A stretch of DNA of 15,988 bases from an uncultured Lachnospiraceae bacterium (GTDB lineage: Bacteria; Bacillota; Clostridia; Lachnospirales; Lachnospiraceae): NCBI GenBank assembly GCA_910579735.1, contig CAJTUZ010000040.1, forward strand, positions 1-15,988, given 5' to 3'. Under the pieces are notes generated by a model. The model made no database searches and was not told where the DNA came from. It saw only the letters and a list, made by a program, of their open reading frames with translations. The position numbers and the translations under genes are program-made. This document shows, piece by piece, positions 1 through 6,892 of this stretch (its first letter is position 1; each line of letters opens with the position of its first letter).

Positions 1-1
1 C

Positions 2-1012
2 TGTATCGGCTGGGTAGTTGCTCATACACAGACGGAAGATCAGGCGATTGCCGGAAAGACGATCAGCAAATGGACCAATATTCCGCACGAAGAAGAGAAG
101 AATGCACTCGAAGTAACGATCACCCAGGTCCTTCAGGAGATCTTTCACTTAAAGTCCAAGATGATCAGCGAACAATACGCCGGAGAAGACTTCGGGAAAA
201 TGATCTGCTGCCGATTCATTTTCCGCGACGATCATAAGAAAAAATGGGAAGCTACGCTGATCTTTGAAGAACGGCTTCTGCTCACGATCGTAGGCAGGAT
301 ATTGAATTCGGATTATCCGCGGGTAGACGATATGGTCCTCAATGTTACGAGATATCTTTCCCGCCAGTTTCTGGAGAAGATCAAAGAGAGTTTTCCGGCC
401 ATTGGTTTCATGGAGTTAGAGAAGGAATGCCTGTTGACGCATGAACAGCTTCTAAATTCTTTTGAACGTGACAATCCTTCCTTTAGTCTGTTGTTTGATA
501 CCGGCGAAGGATACTTTGCATTCTGCGTTGCCACATCGGATTCAATCCGCGGCAAGATTTCTGCAGCGATCGATCACAGTAATGCTATGGATGTAATCAA
601 AGACTTTCTGGTGATGGAAAAGGAAGAGCAGTCCAAGAGGAAGAAAAAGATTCTTGTAGTAGACGATTCCGATTTCATGCGTATGAAAATGGTACAGCTC
701 CTGGAAAAGGATTACGATCTGATAGAAGCCAGTTCCAGTATATCTGCGATCAAAAAAATAGCGGTGAACCGGCCGAATCTGGTACTGCTGGACTATGAAA
801 TGCCCGTCTGCGACGGCAGGCAGGCTTTGGAAATGATCCGTTCCGATAAAGATATTGCGGATATACCGGTCATCTTCTTAACAGGCAGAGGAGACAAAGA
901 AAGTGTGAAGAAAGTCATGTCGTTAAAGCCGGAAGGATACCTGTTAAAGACAATGCCGGAAGAGAATATTAAAAAGATCATAGACGATTTCTTCTTAAAA
1001 AGAAACGAGTAA
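2..1012 (+). CDS. Response regulator with C-terminal receiver domain and CheX-like N-terminal region (5' partial)
   Basis: The frame is open from base 2 with no stop and no ribosome site before the first ATG (161), so the true start lies upstream of the window. Counting from the Met at 161, the C-terminal 120 residues form a complete receiver domain: acidic pair D168/D169, phospho-acceptor D211 in LLDYEMP, switch T241 in FLTG and K263 in YLLK. There is no output domain after the receiver. The preceding ~150 residues (plus 53 residues encoded at 2-160) resemble the general pattern of CheX/CheC-type phosphatase domains, with a hydrophobic strand, a DD turn and a long amphipathic helix at about 56-75. 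The catalytic ExxN of CheX is not recognisable. The receiver call is firm and the CheX-like assignment is only an inference. A role in chemotaxis or another phosphorelay is plausible but no partner is adjacent. The gene ends just before a strong terminator. Confidence 0.85.
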   Translation, partial: CIGWVVAHTQTEDQAIAGKTISKWTNIPHEEEKNALEVTITQVLQEIFHLKSKMISEQYAGEDFGKMICCRFIFRDDHKKKWEATLIFEERLLLTIVGRILNSDYPRVDDMVLNVTRYLSRQFLEKIKESFPAIGFMELEKECLLTHEQLLNSFERDNPSFSLLFDTGEGYFAFCVATSDSIRGKISAAIDHSNAMDVIKDFLVMEKEEQSKRKKKILVVDDSDFMRMKMVQLLEKDYDLIEASSSISAIKKIAVNRPNLVLLDYEMPVCDGRQALEMIRSDKDIADIPVIFLTGRGDKESVKKVMSLKPEGYLLKTMPEENIKKIIDDFFLKRNE

Positions 1013-1019
1013 AATGCTG

Positions 1020-1055
1020 CCACACAGTTTTGAGAAAGACTGTGTGGTATTTTTC
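1020..1055 (+). terminator. Rho-independent terminator after the response regulator
   Basis: There is a perfect 9-bp stem, CCACACAGT (1020-1028) with ACTGTGTGG (1039-1047), a 10-nt loop and a T-rich tail (TATTTTTC, 1048-1055). It lies 8 bases after the stop codon, so it separates the response regulator from hisS. Confidence 0.9.
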
Positions 1056-1123
1056 TGTGTCGGCCGATTATAGATGAAAAGTGCTGATATCGGGAAATGT
1101 TGCATGGAAAGGTGAAAAGAAGG

Positions 1124-1152
1124 TTGAAAAAGAAGTAAAAATAAGGTAAAAT
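1124..1152 (+). promoter_or_regulatory. Sigma-70-type promoter of hisS-aspS
   Basis: The -35 box is TTGAAA (1124-1129), the spacer is exactly 17 bp and the -10 box is TAAAAT (1147-1152). Transcription would start near 1160, leaving a leader of only about 36 nt before the hisS ATG. That is too short for a T-box riboswitch. Confidence 0.75.
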
Positions 1153-1195
1153 ATCTAAGTTCAAATACAGGCAGATAGAAAGGCATGGTAGGATA

Positions 1196-2461
1196 ATGGC
1201 ACTCAGCAAGAAACCGGTTACCGGTATGAAGGATATTTTGCCGGAGGAAATGGAAATTCGTGATTATGTCATGAATGTGATCAAAGAAACATACGGAAAC
1301 TTCGGATTTACTTCTATGGAAACGCCCTGCGTGGAAAATATTGCAAACCTGAATTGCAAGGCGGGCGGAGAAAATGAAAAACTGATCTTCAAGATTTTAA
1401 AAAGAGGAGAAAAACTGAAATTGTCGGAAGCGGAAACGGAAGAAGATCTGGTCGATGGCGGCCTGCGTTATGATCTGACGGTACCTTTGGTACGTTATTA
1501 CTCCAATCATGCAAACGAACTTCCTTCGCCGTTTAAAGCGCTGCAGATGGGCAATGTATGGAGAGCGGACAGACCGCAGCGCGGACGTTATCGTCAGTTC
1601 ATGCAGTGTGACATCGATATTTTGGGCGAGCCTTCCAATCTGGCGGAGATCGAGCTGATCCTGGCAACGACGACGACGCTTGGGAAATTAGGCTTTCGTG
1701 ATTTCGTGATCCGAATCAATGACAGACAGATTTTGAAGGCAATGGCAAATTACAGCGGCTTTGCAGAAGACGATTATGACAAAGTCTTTATTATTTTGGA
1801 TAAAATGGATAAGATAGGAATAGAAGGCGTACAGGCGGAGCTTATGGAAGCAGGATATTCCAAAGAGCAGACCGGAAAATATCTCGGACTCTTTCAGGGA
1901 ATGGAAGATGCGCAAGATCCGGTAAGCTATATTATGGATGCTTTAAAAGATGTCCTTCCTGCAGGCGTACAGGAAAACTTTCGGGAGATCCTTGAAAGTG
2001 TGGAAGCGACGAAAGGCGATTTCTTCAAGCTGCAGTTCGATCCCACGTTAGTACGCGGCATGTCGTATTATACAGGGACGATTTTCGAGGTGGCCATGCC
2101 GGAATTCGGCGGCAGCTGCGGCGGCGGCGGAAGATACGACAAGATGGTCGGGAAGTTTACGGGAAATGACGTTCCGGCGTGCGGTTTTTCGATAGGATTT
2201 GAACGGATCATTTTATTGCTGATGGAGAACGGCTTCAAAGTGCCCGGAAAAGGGAAGAAAGAAGCTTATTTAATGGAAAAAGGACTGCCGACAGAAGAAT
2301 TGTGCAAAGTACTGCGGCAGGCGCAGGCAGAGCGCGAGAAAGGCAGCCAGATACTCGTGGCCCGTATGAATAAAAATAAAAAATTCCAGAAAGAGCAGCT
2401 TTGTGCACAGGGATATGAAGCGTTTCAGGAATTTTATAAGGAACCACTGAAAAACAACTGA
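1196..2461 (+). CDS. hisS: Histidyl-tRNA synthetase
   Basis: Class II synthetase that charges tRNA-His in the cytoplasm. Visible signatures are LRYDLTVP (90-97), motif 2 around R123 with RGRYRQF, the HisRS-specific LVRGMSYYTG (285-294), a GGGGRYD turn (309-315) and motif 3 GFSIGFER (330-337). The length of 421 aa is normal for the family, but the LRYDLTVP and QCDIDI signatures are those of the archaeal/eukaryotic-like HisRS type rather than the LRPEGTA type of Escherichia coli and Bacillus. The C-terminal anticodon-binding region (about 354-421, ~68 residues) looks shorter than the usual ~95. ATG 1196 follows GGTAGG at a suitable distance. An upstream ATG at 1184 stops after three codons and is not the start. 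The gene is first in an operon with aspS, 18 nt downstream, a common Firmicute pairing. Confidence 0.96.
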   Translation: MALSKKPVTGMKDILPEEMEIRDYVMNVIKETYGNFGFTSMETPCVENIANLNCKAGGENEKLIFKILKRGEKLKLSEAETEEDLVDGGLRYDLTVPLVRYYSNHANELPSPFKALQMGNVWRADRPQRGRYRQFMQCDIDILGEPSNLAEIELILATTTTLGKLGFRDFVIRINDRQILKAMANYSGFAEDDYDKVFIILDKMDKIGIEGVQAELMEAGYSKEQTGKYLGLFQGMEDAQDPVSYIMDALKDVLPAGVQENFREILESVEATKGDFFKLQFDPTLVRGMSYYTGTIFEVAMPEFGGSCGGGGRYDKMVGKFTGNDVPACGFSIGFERIILLLMENGFKVPGKGKKEAYLMEKGLPTEELCKVLRQAQAEREKGSQILVARMNKNKKFQKEQLCAQGYEAFQEFYKEPLKNN

Positions 2462-2479
2462 CATGAGGAGGATGAAATA

Positions 2480-4294
2480 ATGGCTGAGTCCATGCTGGGC
2501 TGGAAGAGAACACATCGCTGTACGGAGCTTTCCATAAAGAATGCGGGGGAAGAAGTCACCGTAATGGGCTGGGTACAGAAACAGAGAAATAAAGGCGGTA
2601 TTATATTTGTGGATTTGAGAGACCGCTCCGGTATCCTGCAGGTCATTTTTGAAGAAAGCGACTGCGGCGCCGGGAGTTTTGCCAAAGCTGAAAAGATGCG
2701 GAGCGAATTTGTCATTGCGGTAGTCGGGAAAGTCGAGAAACGCTCCGGCGCCGTTAATGAGAATCTTGCAACCGGTGAAATTGAGATCCGTGCAAAGCAG
2801 GCCCGTATCTTATCGGAGTCCGAGACACCGCCGTTTCCGGTGGAAGCAGATTCGAAGACCAAGGAAGAGCTTCGTTTAAAATACCGTTATCTGGATCTGA
2901 GAAGACCTGATATCCAGCAGAAAATGATGCTGCGCAGTAAGATCGTTTCTAAAATGAGAGACTTTATGGCCGAAGAAGGATTCCTGGAGATCGAGACGCC
3001 TGTTTTATGTAAGTCTACGCCGGAAGGGGCGAGAGACTATCTGGTACCCAGCCGTGTGCATCCCGGGAATTTTTATGCACTGCCGCAGTCGCCGCAGTTA
3101 TATAAACAGCTTTTAATGTGTTCCGGTTATGACCGTTATTTCCAGATCGCCAAGTGCTTCAGGGACGAAGATCTGCGTGCCGACAGACAGCCGGAATTTA
3201 CGCAGGCGGATATGGAGCTGTCCTTTGTAGATGTGGAAGATGTAATAGAAGTCAATGAAAGACTGATCCAATATATCTGCAAAGAAGCGATCGGCCTGGA
3301 AGTTTCCCTGCCGCTGCCGAGGATGACCTGGAAGGAAGCTATGGAACGTTTTGGTTCGGACAAACCGGATACGCGTTTTGGCATGGAACTTGTGAACGTT
3401 TCGGATGTCGTTGCCGGCTGCGGTTTCGGCGTATTTAGCGCGGCGCTTGAAAACGGCGGTTCCGTCAGAGGCATTAATGTGAAAGGCCAGGCGGCAATGC
3501 CGAGAAAGAAAATAGACGCGCTTGTTGATTTTGCCAAAGGATACGGCGCAAAGGGGCTTGCTTATTTGTCCGTGCAGGAAGATGGAACTTATAAATCCTC
3601 TTTCGCCAAATTTATGACGCCGGAGCAGCTTACTATGCTGGCGGATAAAATGAACGGTGAAAAGGGCGATCTGCTCCTTTTTGCGGCGGATAAGAATGAT
3701 ATCGTTTACAATGTACTCGGCGCGCTCCGTGTAGAACTTGGGAAACAGCTTGGACTGATTGATGAATCGATATTCCATTTTCTTTGGGTAGTAGAATTCC
3801 CTCTGCTTGAATGGAGTGAAGAAGAGAACCGGTTTATGGCCAAACATCATCCGTTTACGATGCCTATGGAAGAAGACTGGGGGTATATTGATTCCGATCC
3901 GGGAAGGGTACGTGCCAAAGCTTATGATATCGTATTAAACGGTGTGGAGCTTGGCGGCGGTTCCGTGAGAATCCACCAGAATGATATCCAGGAGAAAATG
4001 TTTGAAGTGCTCGGCTTTACGAAGGAAAAGGCATGGGAGCAGTTCGGCTTTTTGCTGAATGCGTTCCAATACGGCGTTCCGCCGCATGCGGGACTGGCCT
4101 ATGGCCTTGACCGTTTTGTTATGCTGCTTGTGCATGCCGACAATATCCGGGAAGTAATCGCGTTTCCGAAGATTAAAGACGCATCCTGTCTGATGACGCA
4201 GGCGCCCGGCAGTGTGGACGACAAGCAGCTTGCGGAATTGCAGATAGCCGTTGCAAAGCAGGAGCATGCAGAAGCGGAAGAGAAGGGGGAATGA
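2480..4294 (+). CDS. aspS: Aspartyl-tRNA synthetase (bacterial type)
   Basis: Class II synthetase that charges tRNA-Asp. At 604 aa it has the usual length of bacterial AspRS. In order it shows an N-terminal OB-fold anticodon domain (about 15-110, with VDLRDRSGILQV), the class II core with LPQSPQLYKQLL (201-212), motif 2 FRDED (227-231), FTQADMELSF (240-249), the bacterial GAD insertion in the middle, and motif 3 GLDRF (542-546) near the C terminus. A GAGGAGG ribosome site (2465-2471) lies 8 nt before the ATG. It is the second gene of the hisS operon, and its stop codon overlaps the possible ATG at 4291 of the next small gene. Whether it also charges tRNA-Asn cannot be decided here. Confidence 0.97.
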   Translation: MAESMLGWKRTHRCTELSIKNAGEEVTVMGWVQKQRNKGGIIFVDLRDRSGILQVIFEESDCGAGSFAKAEKMRSEFVIAVVGKVEKRSGAVNENLATGEIEIRAKQARILSESETPPFPVEADSKTKEELRLKYRYLDLRRPDIQQKMMLRSKIVSKMRDFMAEEGFLEIETPVLCKSTPEGARDYLVPSRVHPGNFYALPQSPQLYKQLLMCSGYDRYFQIAKCFRDEDLRADRQPEFTQADMELSFVDVEDVIEVNERLIQYICKEAIGLEVSLPLPRMTWKEAMERFGSDKPDTRFGMELVNVSDVVAGCGFGVFSAALENGGSVRGINVKGQAAMPRKKIDALVDFAKGYGAKGLAYLSVQEDGTYKSSFAKFMTPEQLTMLADKMNGEKGDLLLFAADKNDIVYNVLGALRVELGKQLGLIDESIFHFLWVVEFPLLEWSEEENRFMAKHHPFTMPMEEDWGYIDSDPGRVRAKAYDIVLNGVELGGGSVRIHQNDIQEKMFEVLGFTKEKAWEQFGFLLNAFQYGVPPHAGLAYGLDRFVMLLVHADNIREVIAFPKIKDASCLMTQAPGSVDDKQLAELQIAVAKQEHAEAEEKGE

Positions 4295-4296
4295 GT

Positions 4297-4539
4297 ATGG
4301 GACTTCAAAATCCGACATCTATTTTTCAGATGATGAACCTGTGGAACAAATTTAAACAAAACCATCCGAAATTTCCCAAATTTATGAGCGCCGTTTACCA
4401 GAACGGCATCAAAGAAGGAAGTATCGTGGAGATCAATGTGACGACGGCAGATGGGCAGAGTCTGAATTCCAACTTAAAGATCAGTGCGGAAGATATGGAA
4501 CTGATCAGACAGTTGAAAGAGCTGATGATGAATCCATAA
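4297..4539 (+). CDS. Small conserved-looking protein of unknown function, coupled to aspS
   Basis: An 80-residue soluble protein with no signal peptide or membrane segment and no family I can name. The N-terminal half is basic and aromatic (LWNKFKQNHPKFPKF). The middle resembles a short beta strand pair (SIVEINVTTADG), and the C terminus is a predicted amphipathic helix (AEDMELIRQLKELM). Two starts are possible: ATG 4291, which overlaps the aspS stop (ATGA), or ATG 4297. The AAGGGGG site at 4283-4289 leaves 7 nt before 4297 but only 1 nt before 4291, so 4297 is preferred. The tight junction implies co-translation with aspS, so it is probably the last gene of the hisS-aspS transcript. Confidence 0.8.
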   Translation: MGLQNPTSIFQMMNLWNKFKQNHPKFPKFMSAVYQNGIKEGSIVEINVTTADGQSLNSNLKISAEDMELIRQLKELMMNP

Positions 4540-4574
4540 GCCGCAGATAGACAGACAAAATGAATAAAAAAGTA

Positions 4575-4607
4575 ATTGTCAACCATTAACATAAAATGGT
4601 TGACAAT
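4575..4607. promoter_or_regulatory. BirA-type biotin operator of bioY
   Basis: A perfect 13-bp inverted repeat: ATTGTCAACCATT (4575-4587), a 7-nt spacer, then AATGGTTGACAAT (4595-4607). The TTGTCAACC/GGTTGACAA half-sites match the known Firmicute BirA operator pattern (TTGTTAACC-like arms about 13 nt apart). Its right arm contains the -35 hexamer of the bioY promoter, so a bound repressor would block RNA polymerase. The gene behind it is a biotin transporter, which supports the assignment. Confidence 0.92.
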
Positions 4608-4628
4608 ATTGAAAAACCCCTTTATACT
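4600..4628 (+). promoter_or_regulatory. bioY promoter
   Basis: The -35 box TTGACA (4600-4605) lies inside the right arm of the operator. The spacer is 17 bp and the -10 box is TATACT (4623-4628). The predicted transcript start is near 4635, about 48 nt before the chosen bioY ATG. Confidence 0.88.
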
Positions 4629-4682
4629 GTAGAAAGAACAGACGACGTATGTCTGAAAATACAGCAGAAGGGGTTTTATGCC

Positions 4683-5270
4683 ATGAATGAAAAAGTGAAT
4701 CAATTGACAAACAAAGATGCAACAGAAAGAAAAGCAGGAAAGATCGCTACGAAAGAAATTGTCTGTGTCGGCATGTTTGCCGCAATTCTGGCAGTTCTTT
4801 CACAGATTTCCCTCCCGATGCCATCAGGCGTTCCGGTAACATTGCAGACATTTGCAGTAGCGCTTACGGGAGTAGTGCTTGCATGGAAACTGGGAACGGT
4901 CAGTACGCTGATCTATATTCTGCTCGGAGCAGTCGGCGTGCCGGTATTTTCCGGTTTCAGCGGCGGGGTTCAGGTGCTTGTAAATTATACAGGCGGATTT
5001 ATATGGGGATTTATTGTTATGGCGCTTCTGTGCGGTATCGGCATACAGAGGAAAAATAAGGTTTTGGGCATGGCGCTTGGACTGGCGGGACTGGCAGTCT
5101 GTCATCTGTTTGGTGTGATACAGTTTATGGTCGTTTTGAAAATGGGATTTGCAGAGTCTTTCCTGCTCGCGTCTATGCCTTACATCATAAAAGACGTGAT
5201 TTCCGTCGCACTTGCTTATATTGTGGGTTCTCAGATCAGAACGCGTCTGATAAAGGCCGGACTGCTGTAA
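4683..5270 (+). CDS. bioY: Biotin transporter BioY (ECF S component)
   Basis: A 195-residue, strongly hydrophobic protein with about six membrane segments. It is the substrate-binding subunit for biotin uptake, working alone or with a shared ECF energising module (none is encoded here). Family signatures are SGVPVTLQTFAVALTG, the YILLGAVGVPVFSG segment and the following TGGFIWGF. The start is ATG 4683, preceded by AGAAGGGG (4666-4673) with a 9-nt gap. The reading frame is open upstream to an ATG at 4596, but that codon lies inside the operator and before the transcript start, so it cannot be used from this promoter. The BirA-type operator implies repression when biotin is plentiful. The DUF1284 gene follows after 32 nt. 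Confidence 0.96.
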   Translation: MNEKVNQLTNKDATERKAGKIATKEIVCVGMFAAILAVLSQISLPMPSGVPVTLQTFAVALTGVVLAWKLGTVSTLIYILLGAVGVPVFSGFSGGVQVLVNYTGGFIWGFIVMALLCGIGIQRKNKVLGMALGLAGLAVCHLFGVIQFMVVLKMGFAESFLLASMPYIIKDVISVALAYIVGSQIRTRLIKAGLL

Positions 5271-5302
5271 GGACTGCGGTTATGCAGGCATAAAAGAAAG
5301 GC

Positions 5303-5779
5303 ATGGGACTTGGGATGAAGTTACGGGTACATCATTTATTGTGCAGTGCACTGTACCGTGGTAAGGGGTATAGCGAAGCGTTTTGTGAAAATATGGAAAG
5401 GACAGTGAACTGGCTGTGGAGAAACGGGCCGGAGCAGCCGCAGCCTCAGAAGGGGGCTTCTTCCAGCGTGGCATGTGCAGAAGATGAGCGGATAGTAGAG
5501 CTGTGTATCTGCCCGGATGCGATCTGCCAGGCATGTCCAAATCTGGCAGATGGAGCCTGTACCCTGGATGATAACCGTGTGGTTCCGAAAGATGCCCGGC
5601 TGGCAGAAGCGCTGCATTTACAGACCGGACGGACTTATTTGGTGCAGGAACTGCTTTTACATGTAAAGGAAAATCTGACGGAAGAAATTTTTGAAGCTTC
5701 CTGTCGTAAATGCGAATGGTATCAACAGAAATTATGCAGTTATAAAGAACTTGCAAAAAGATATGACGGATTCCTATAA
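5303..5779 (+). CDS. DUF1284-family cysteine-rich, probably iron-sulfur protein
   Basis: A 158-residue soluble protein. The opening LRVHHLLC...YRGKGYSEAFCENM is the DUF1284 signature. It holds 11 cysteines, including CICPDAICQACPN (C68, C70, C75, C78), C86, and a second group SCRKCEWYQQKLC (C134, C137, C145), a spacing that suggests a metal or Fe-S site. The function of the family is unknown. The start is uncertain: ATG 5303 lies almost against AAAGAAAGG (5293-5301), while ATG 5315 lies 13 nt from it and would begin MKLRVHH, as in typical members. With no promoter in the short gap after bioY and a terminator over its own stop, it is probably co-transcribed with bioY and therefore biotin-regulated. 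Confidence 0.85.
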   Translation: MGLGMKLRVHHLLCSALYRGKGYSEAFCENMERTVNWLWRNGPEQPQPQKGASSSVACAEDERIVELCICPDAICQACPNLADGACTLDDNRVVPKDARLAEALHLQTGRTYLVQELLLHVKENLTEEIFEASCRKCEWYQQKLCSYKELAKRYDGFL

Positions 5780-5792
5780 GGGGTCCGTTTTT
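5766..5792 (+). terminator. Rho-independent terminator ending the bioY-DUF1284 transcript
   Basis: A nine-pair stem ACGGATTCC (5766-5774) / GGGGTCCGT (5780-5788), with two G-T wobbles and a 5-nt loop, is followed by TTTTT (5788-5792). The left arm lies within the last codons of the DUF1284 gene and the TAA stop falls in the loop. Confidence 0.8.
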
Positions 5793-5829
5793 GCATGATA
5801 ATATAGCAAAGGGATCCGTTTGGCATGAT
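5780..5829. repeat. Imperfect 20-nt direct repeat
   Basis: GGGGTCCGTTTTTGCATGAT (5780-5799) recurs as GGGATCCGTTTGGCATGAT (5811-5829) after an 11-nt AT-rich gap. The first copy is the right arm of the terminator. The second copy can also pair with the same left arm. Confidence 0.7.
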
Positions 5830-5870
5830 CGAGATATCCGCTGTTTGTACTTTCCTAACAGAGCGGATTC

Positions 5871-5879
5871 TGTTATACT
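5871..5879 (+). promoter_or_regulatory. Extended -10 promoter of the SseB-like gene
   Basis: TGTTATACT gives TGn followed by TATACT (5874-5879). No good -35 hexamer is found at 17 bp, as expected for an extended -10 promoter. The transcript would start near 5886. Confidence 0.6.
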
Positions 5880-5920
5880 ATAAAGGCATGGTTATTAGAT
5901 TAAAAAAGGAGTATGAAAAA

Positions 5921-6844
5921 ATGATAGATAACAAGTTGTTGGAAACAGCCGCAGGAGAATTTGTAAAAGACAGAGACAAAGATAGTTTTGTAAAAGTGAT
6001 GGAGCTGCTTGAAAAAGCGGTAGTGTATCTGCCCGCACTGATGCCGGAGAACCTGGATGAGGAGACAAAGAAAAACATCACGGAAGGAAAAAGCGCAGCA
6101 AAACTGCCAAAAGATGCTAAGATCACGCCCTGTCTGCTTAGAAAAGAAAACGGAGAGCAGGCTCTGCCGGTATTTTCCTCCAGACAGCATATTCCGGAAG
6201 ACCGCAGGAGTCCGGCGCTTTTGGCGATGCCGTTTGCCACCTGTGTCGCTATGGCGATAGCAAATAAAGAAAAAGTACAGGCAGTCGTTTTAAATCCTTT
6301 TACGCAGAATATCACAGTGCCGCAGCAGATTCTGGAAGTGGCGCTGAAACGGAGTCAAATGGGGAAGACCAAAACGGTGAAACTGACGGAGAAGCAGTTT
6401 CATCAATTGGCAAACAGAAGAGTGACATTTGAACTTCTGCCGGTTTTCTTATATGAAAAGCAAAAAGAGGGATTAGAGAAAATGCAGCAGGAAGAGGGAA
6501 GATTTATGCATTCGCTGTATACTTCCATTTATCCGAAGGAAATAAAGGTACCGTATAACGAAGATGATTTTTCTTTTATGACCTTAAACATTACGGAGGA
6601 TCTGCAGATCACAAGGATCGATATGCCGGATAAGAATCTGGCAAAAGGATTATGCAGCCGAATCTATGTCGTATGGAAGATGGACAGCGGATCGATGGAA
6701 TATTATACGATCGAGATAGCGGAGGAAGGGAATGTAATCGGCCGGGTCTATGCGGACAGAAAGCATGAAGTAATTGAGAATGCGCCGGATAACGGTGCCG
6801 AGATCGAAACGATCATGAATCTGGCTAGGGCTGCGGACTGCTAG
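5921..6844 (+). CDS. SseB-family protein
   Basis: A 307-residue soluble protein. The N-terminal part (about 10-140) matches the SseB N-terminal domain pattern: a helix ending in AVVYLPAL, then TPCLLRKENGEQALPVFSS (69-87), a hydrophobic strand LLAMPFATCVAMA and AVVLNPFTQNITVP (121-134). The C-terminal ~110 residues look like a second alpha/beta domain, possibly the SseB C-terminal domain. SseB proteins were named for enhanced serine sensitivity in Escherichia coli, but the biochemical role is unknown. ATG 5921 is chosen because AAGGAG (5906-5911) lies 9 nt upstream and because an in-frame ATG at 5825 precedes the -10 box. A HAD phosphatase gene follows after 48 nt and may share the transcript. 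Confidence 0.82.
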   Translation: MIDNKLLETAAGEFVKDRDKDSFVKVMELLEKAVVYLPALMPENLDEETKKNITEGKSAAKLPKDAKITPCLLRKENGEQALPVFSSRQHIPEDRRSPALLAMPFATCVAMAIANKEKVQAVVLNPFTQNITVPQQILEVALKRSQMGKTKTVKLTEKQFHQLANRRVTFELLPVFLYEKQKEGLEKMQQEEGRFMHSLYTSIYPKEIKVPYNEDDFSFMTLNITEDLQITRIDMPDKNLAKGLCSRIYVVWKMDSGSMEYYTIEIAEEGNVIGRVYADRKHEVIENAPDNGAEIETIMNLARAADC

Positions 6845-6892
6845 AATAAATGACCAAGATGAGAAGAAACGAAACAGAAAGGGAATCCGAAA

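Noticed and set aside
1053..1195. T-box riboswitch in front of hisS-aspS
   Set aside because: Synthetase genes in Firmicutes often have one, but the promoter at 1124-1152 leaves a leader of only about 36 nt, and no T-box pattern is visible.
3113..3850. 245-residue reading frame on the minus strand inside aspS
   Set aside because: It lies wholly within a well-supported synthetase gene, has no ribosome site or recognisable domain, and its composition is that of a frame shadow.
4596..4682. Longer bioY beginning at ATG 4596
   Set aside because: This ATG lies inside the operator and upstream of the predicted transcript start. ATG 4683 has a proper ribosome site, and the extra 29 residues look like non-coding sequence.
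5825..5920. Longer SseB-like protein beginning at ATG 5825
   Set aside because: The upstream ATG precedes the extended -10 promoter and has no ribosome site. ATG 5921 has AAGGAG at 9 nt.
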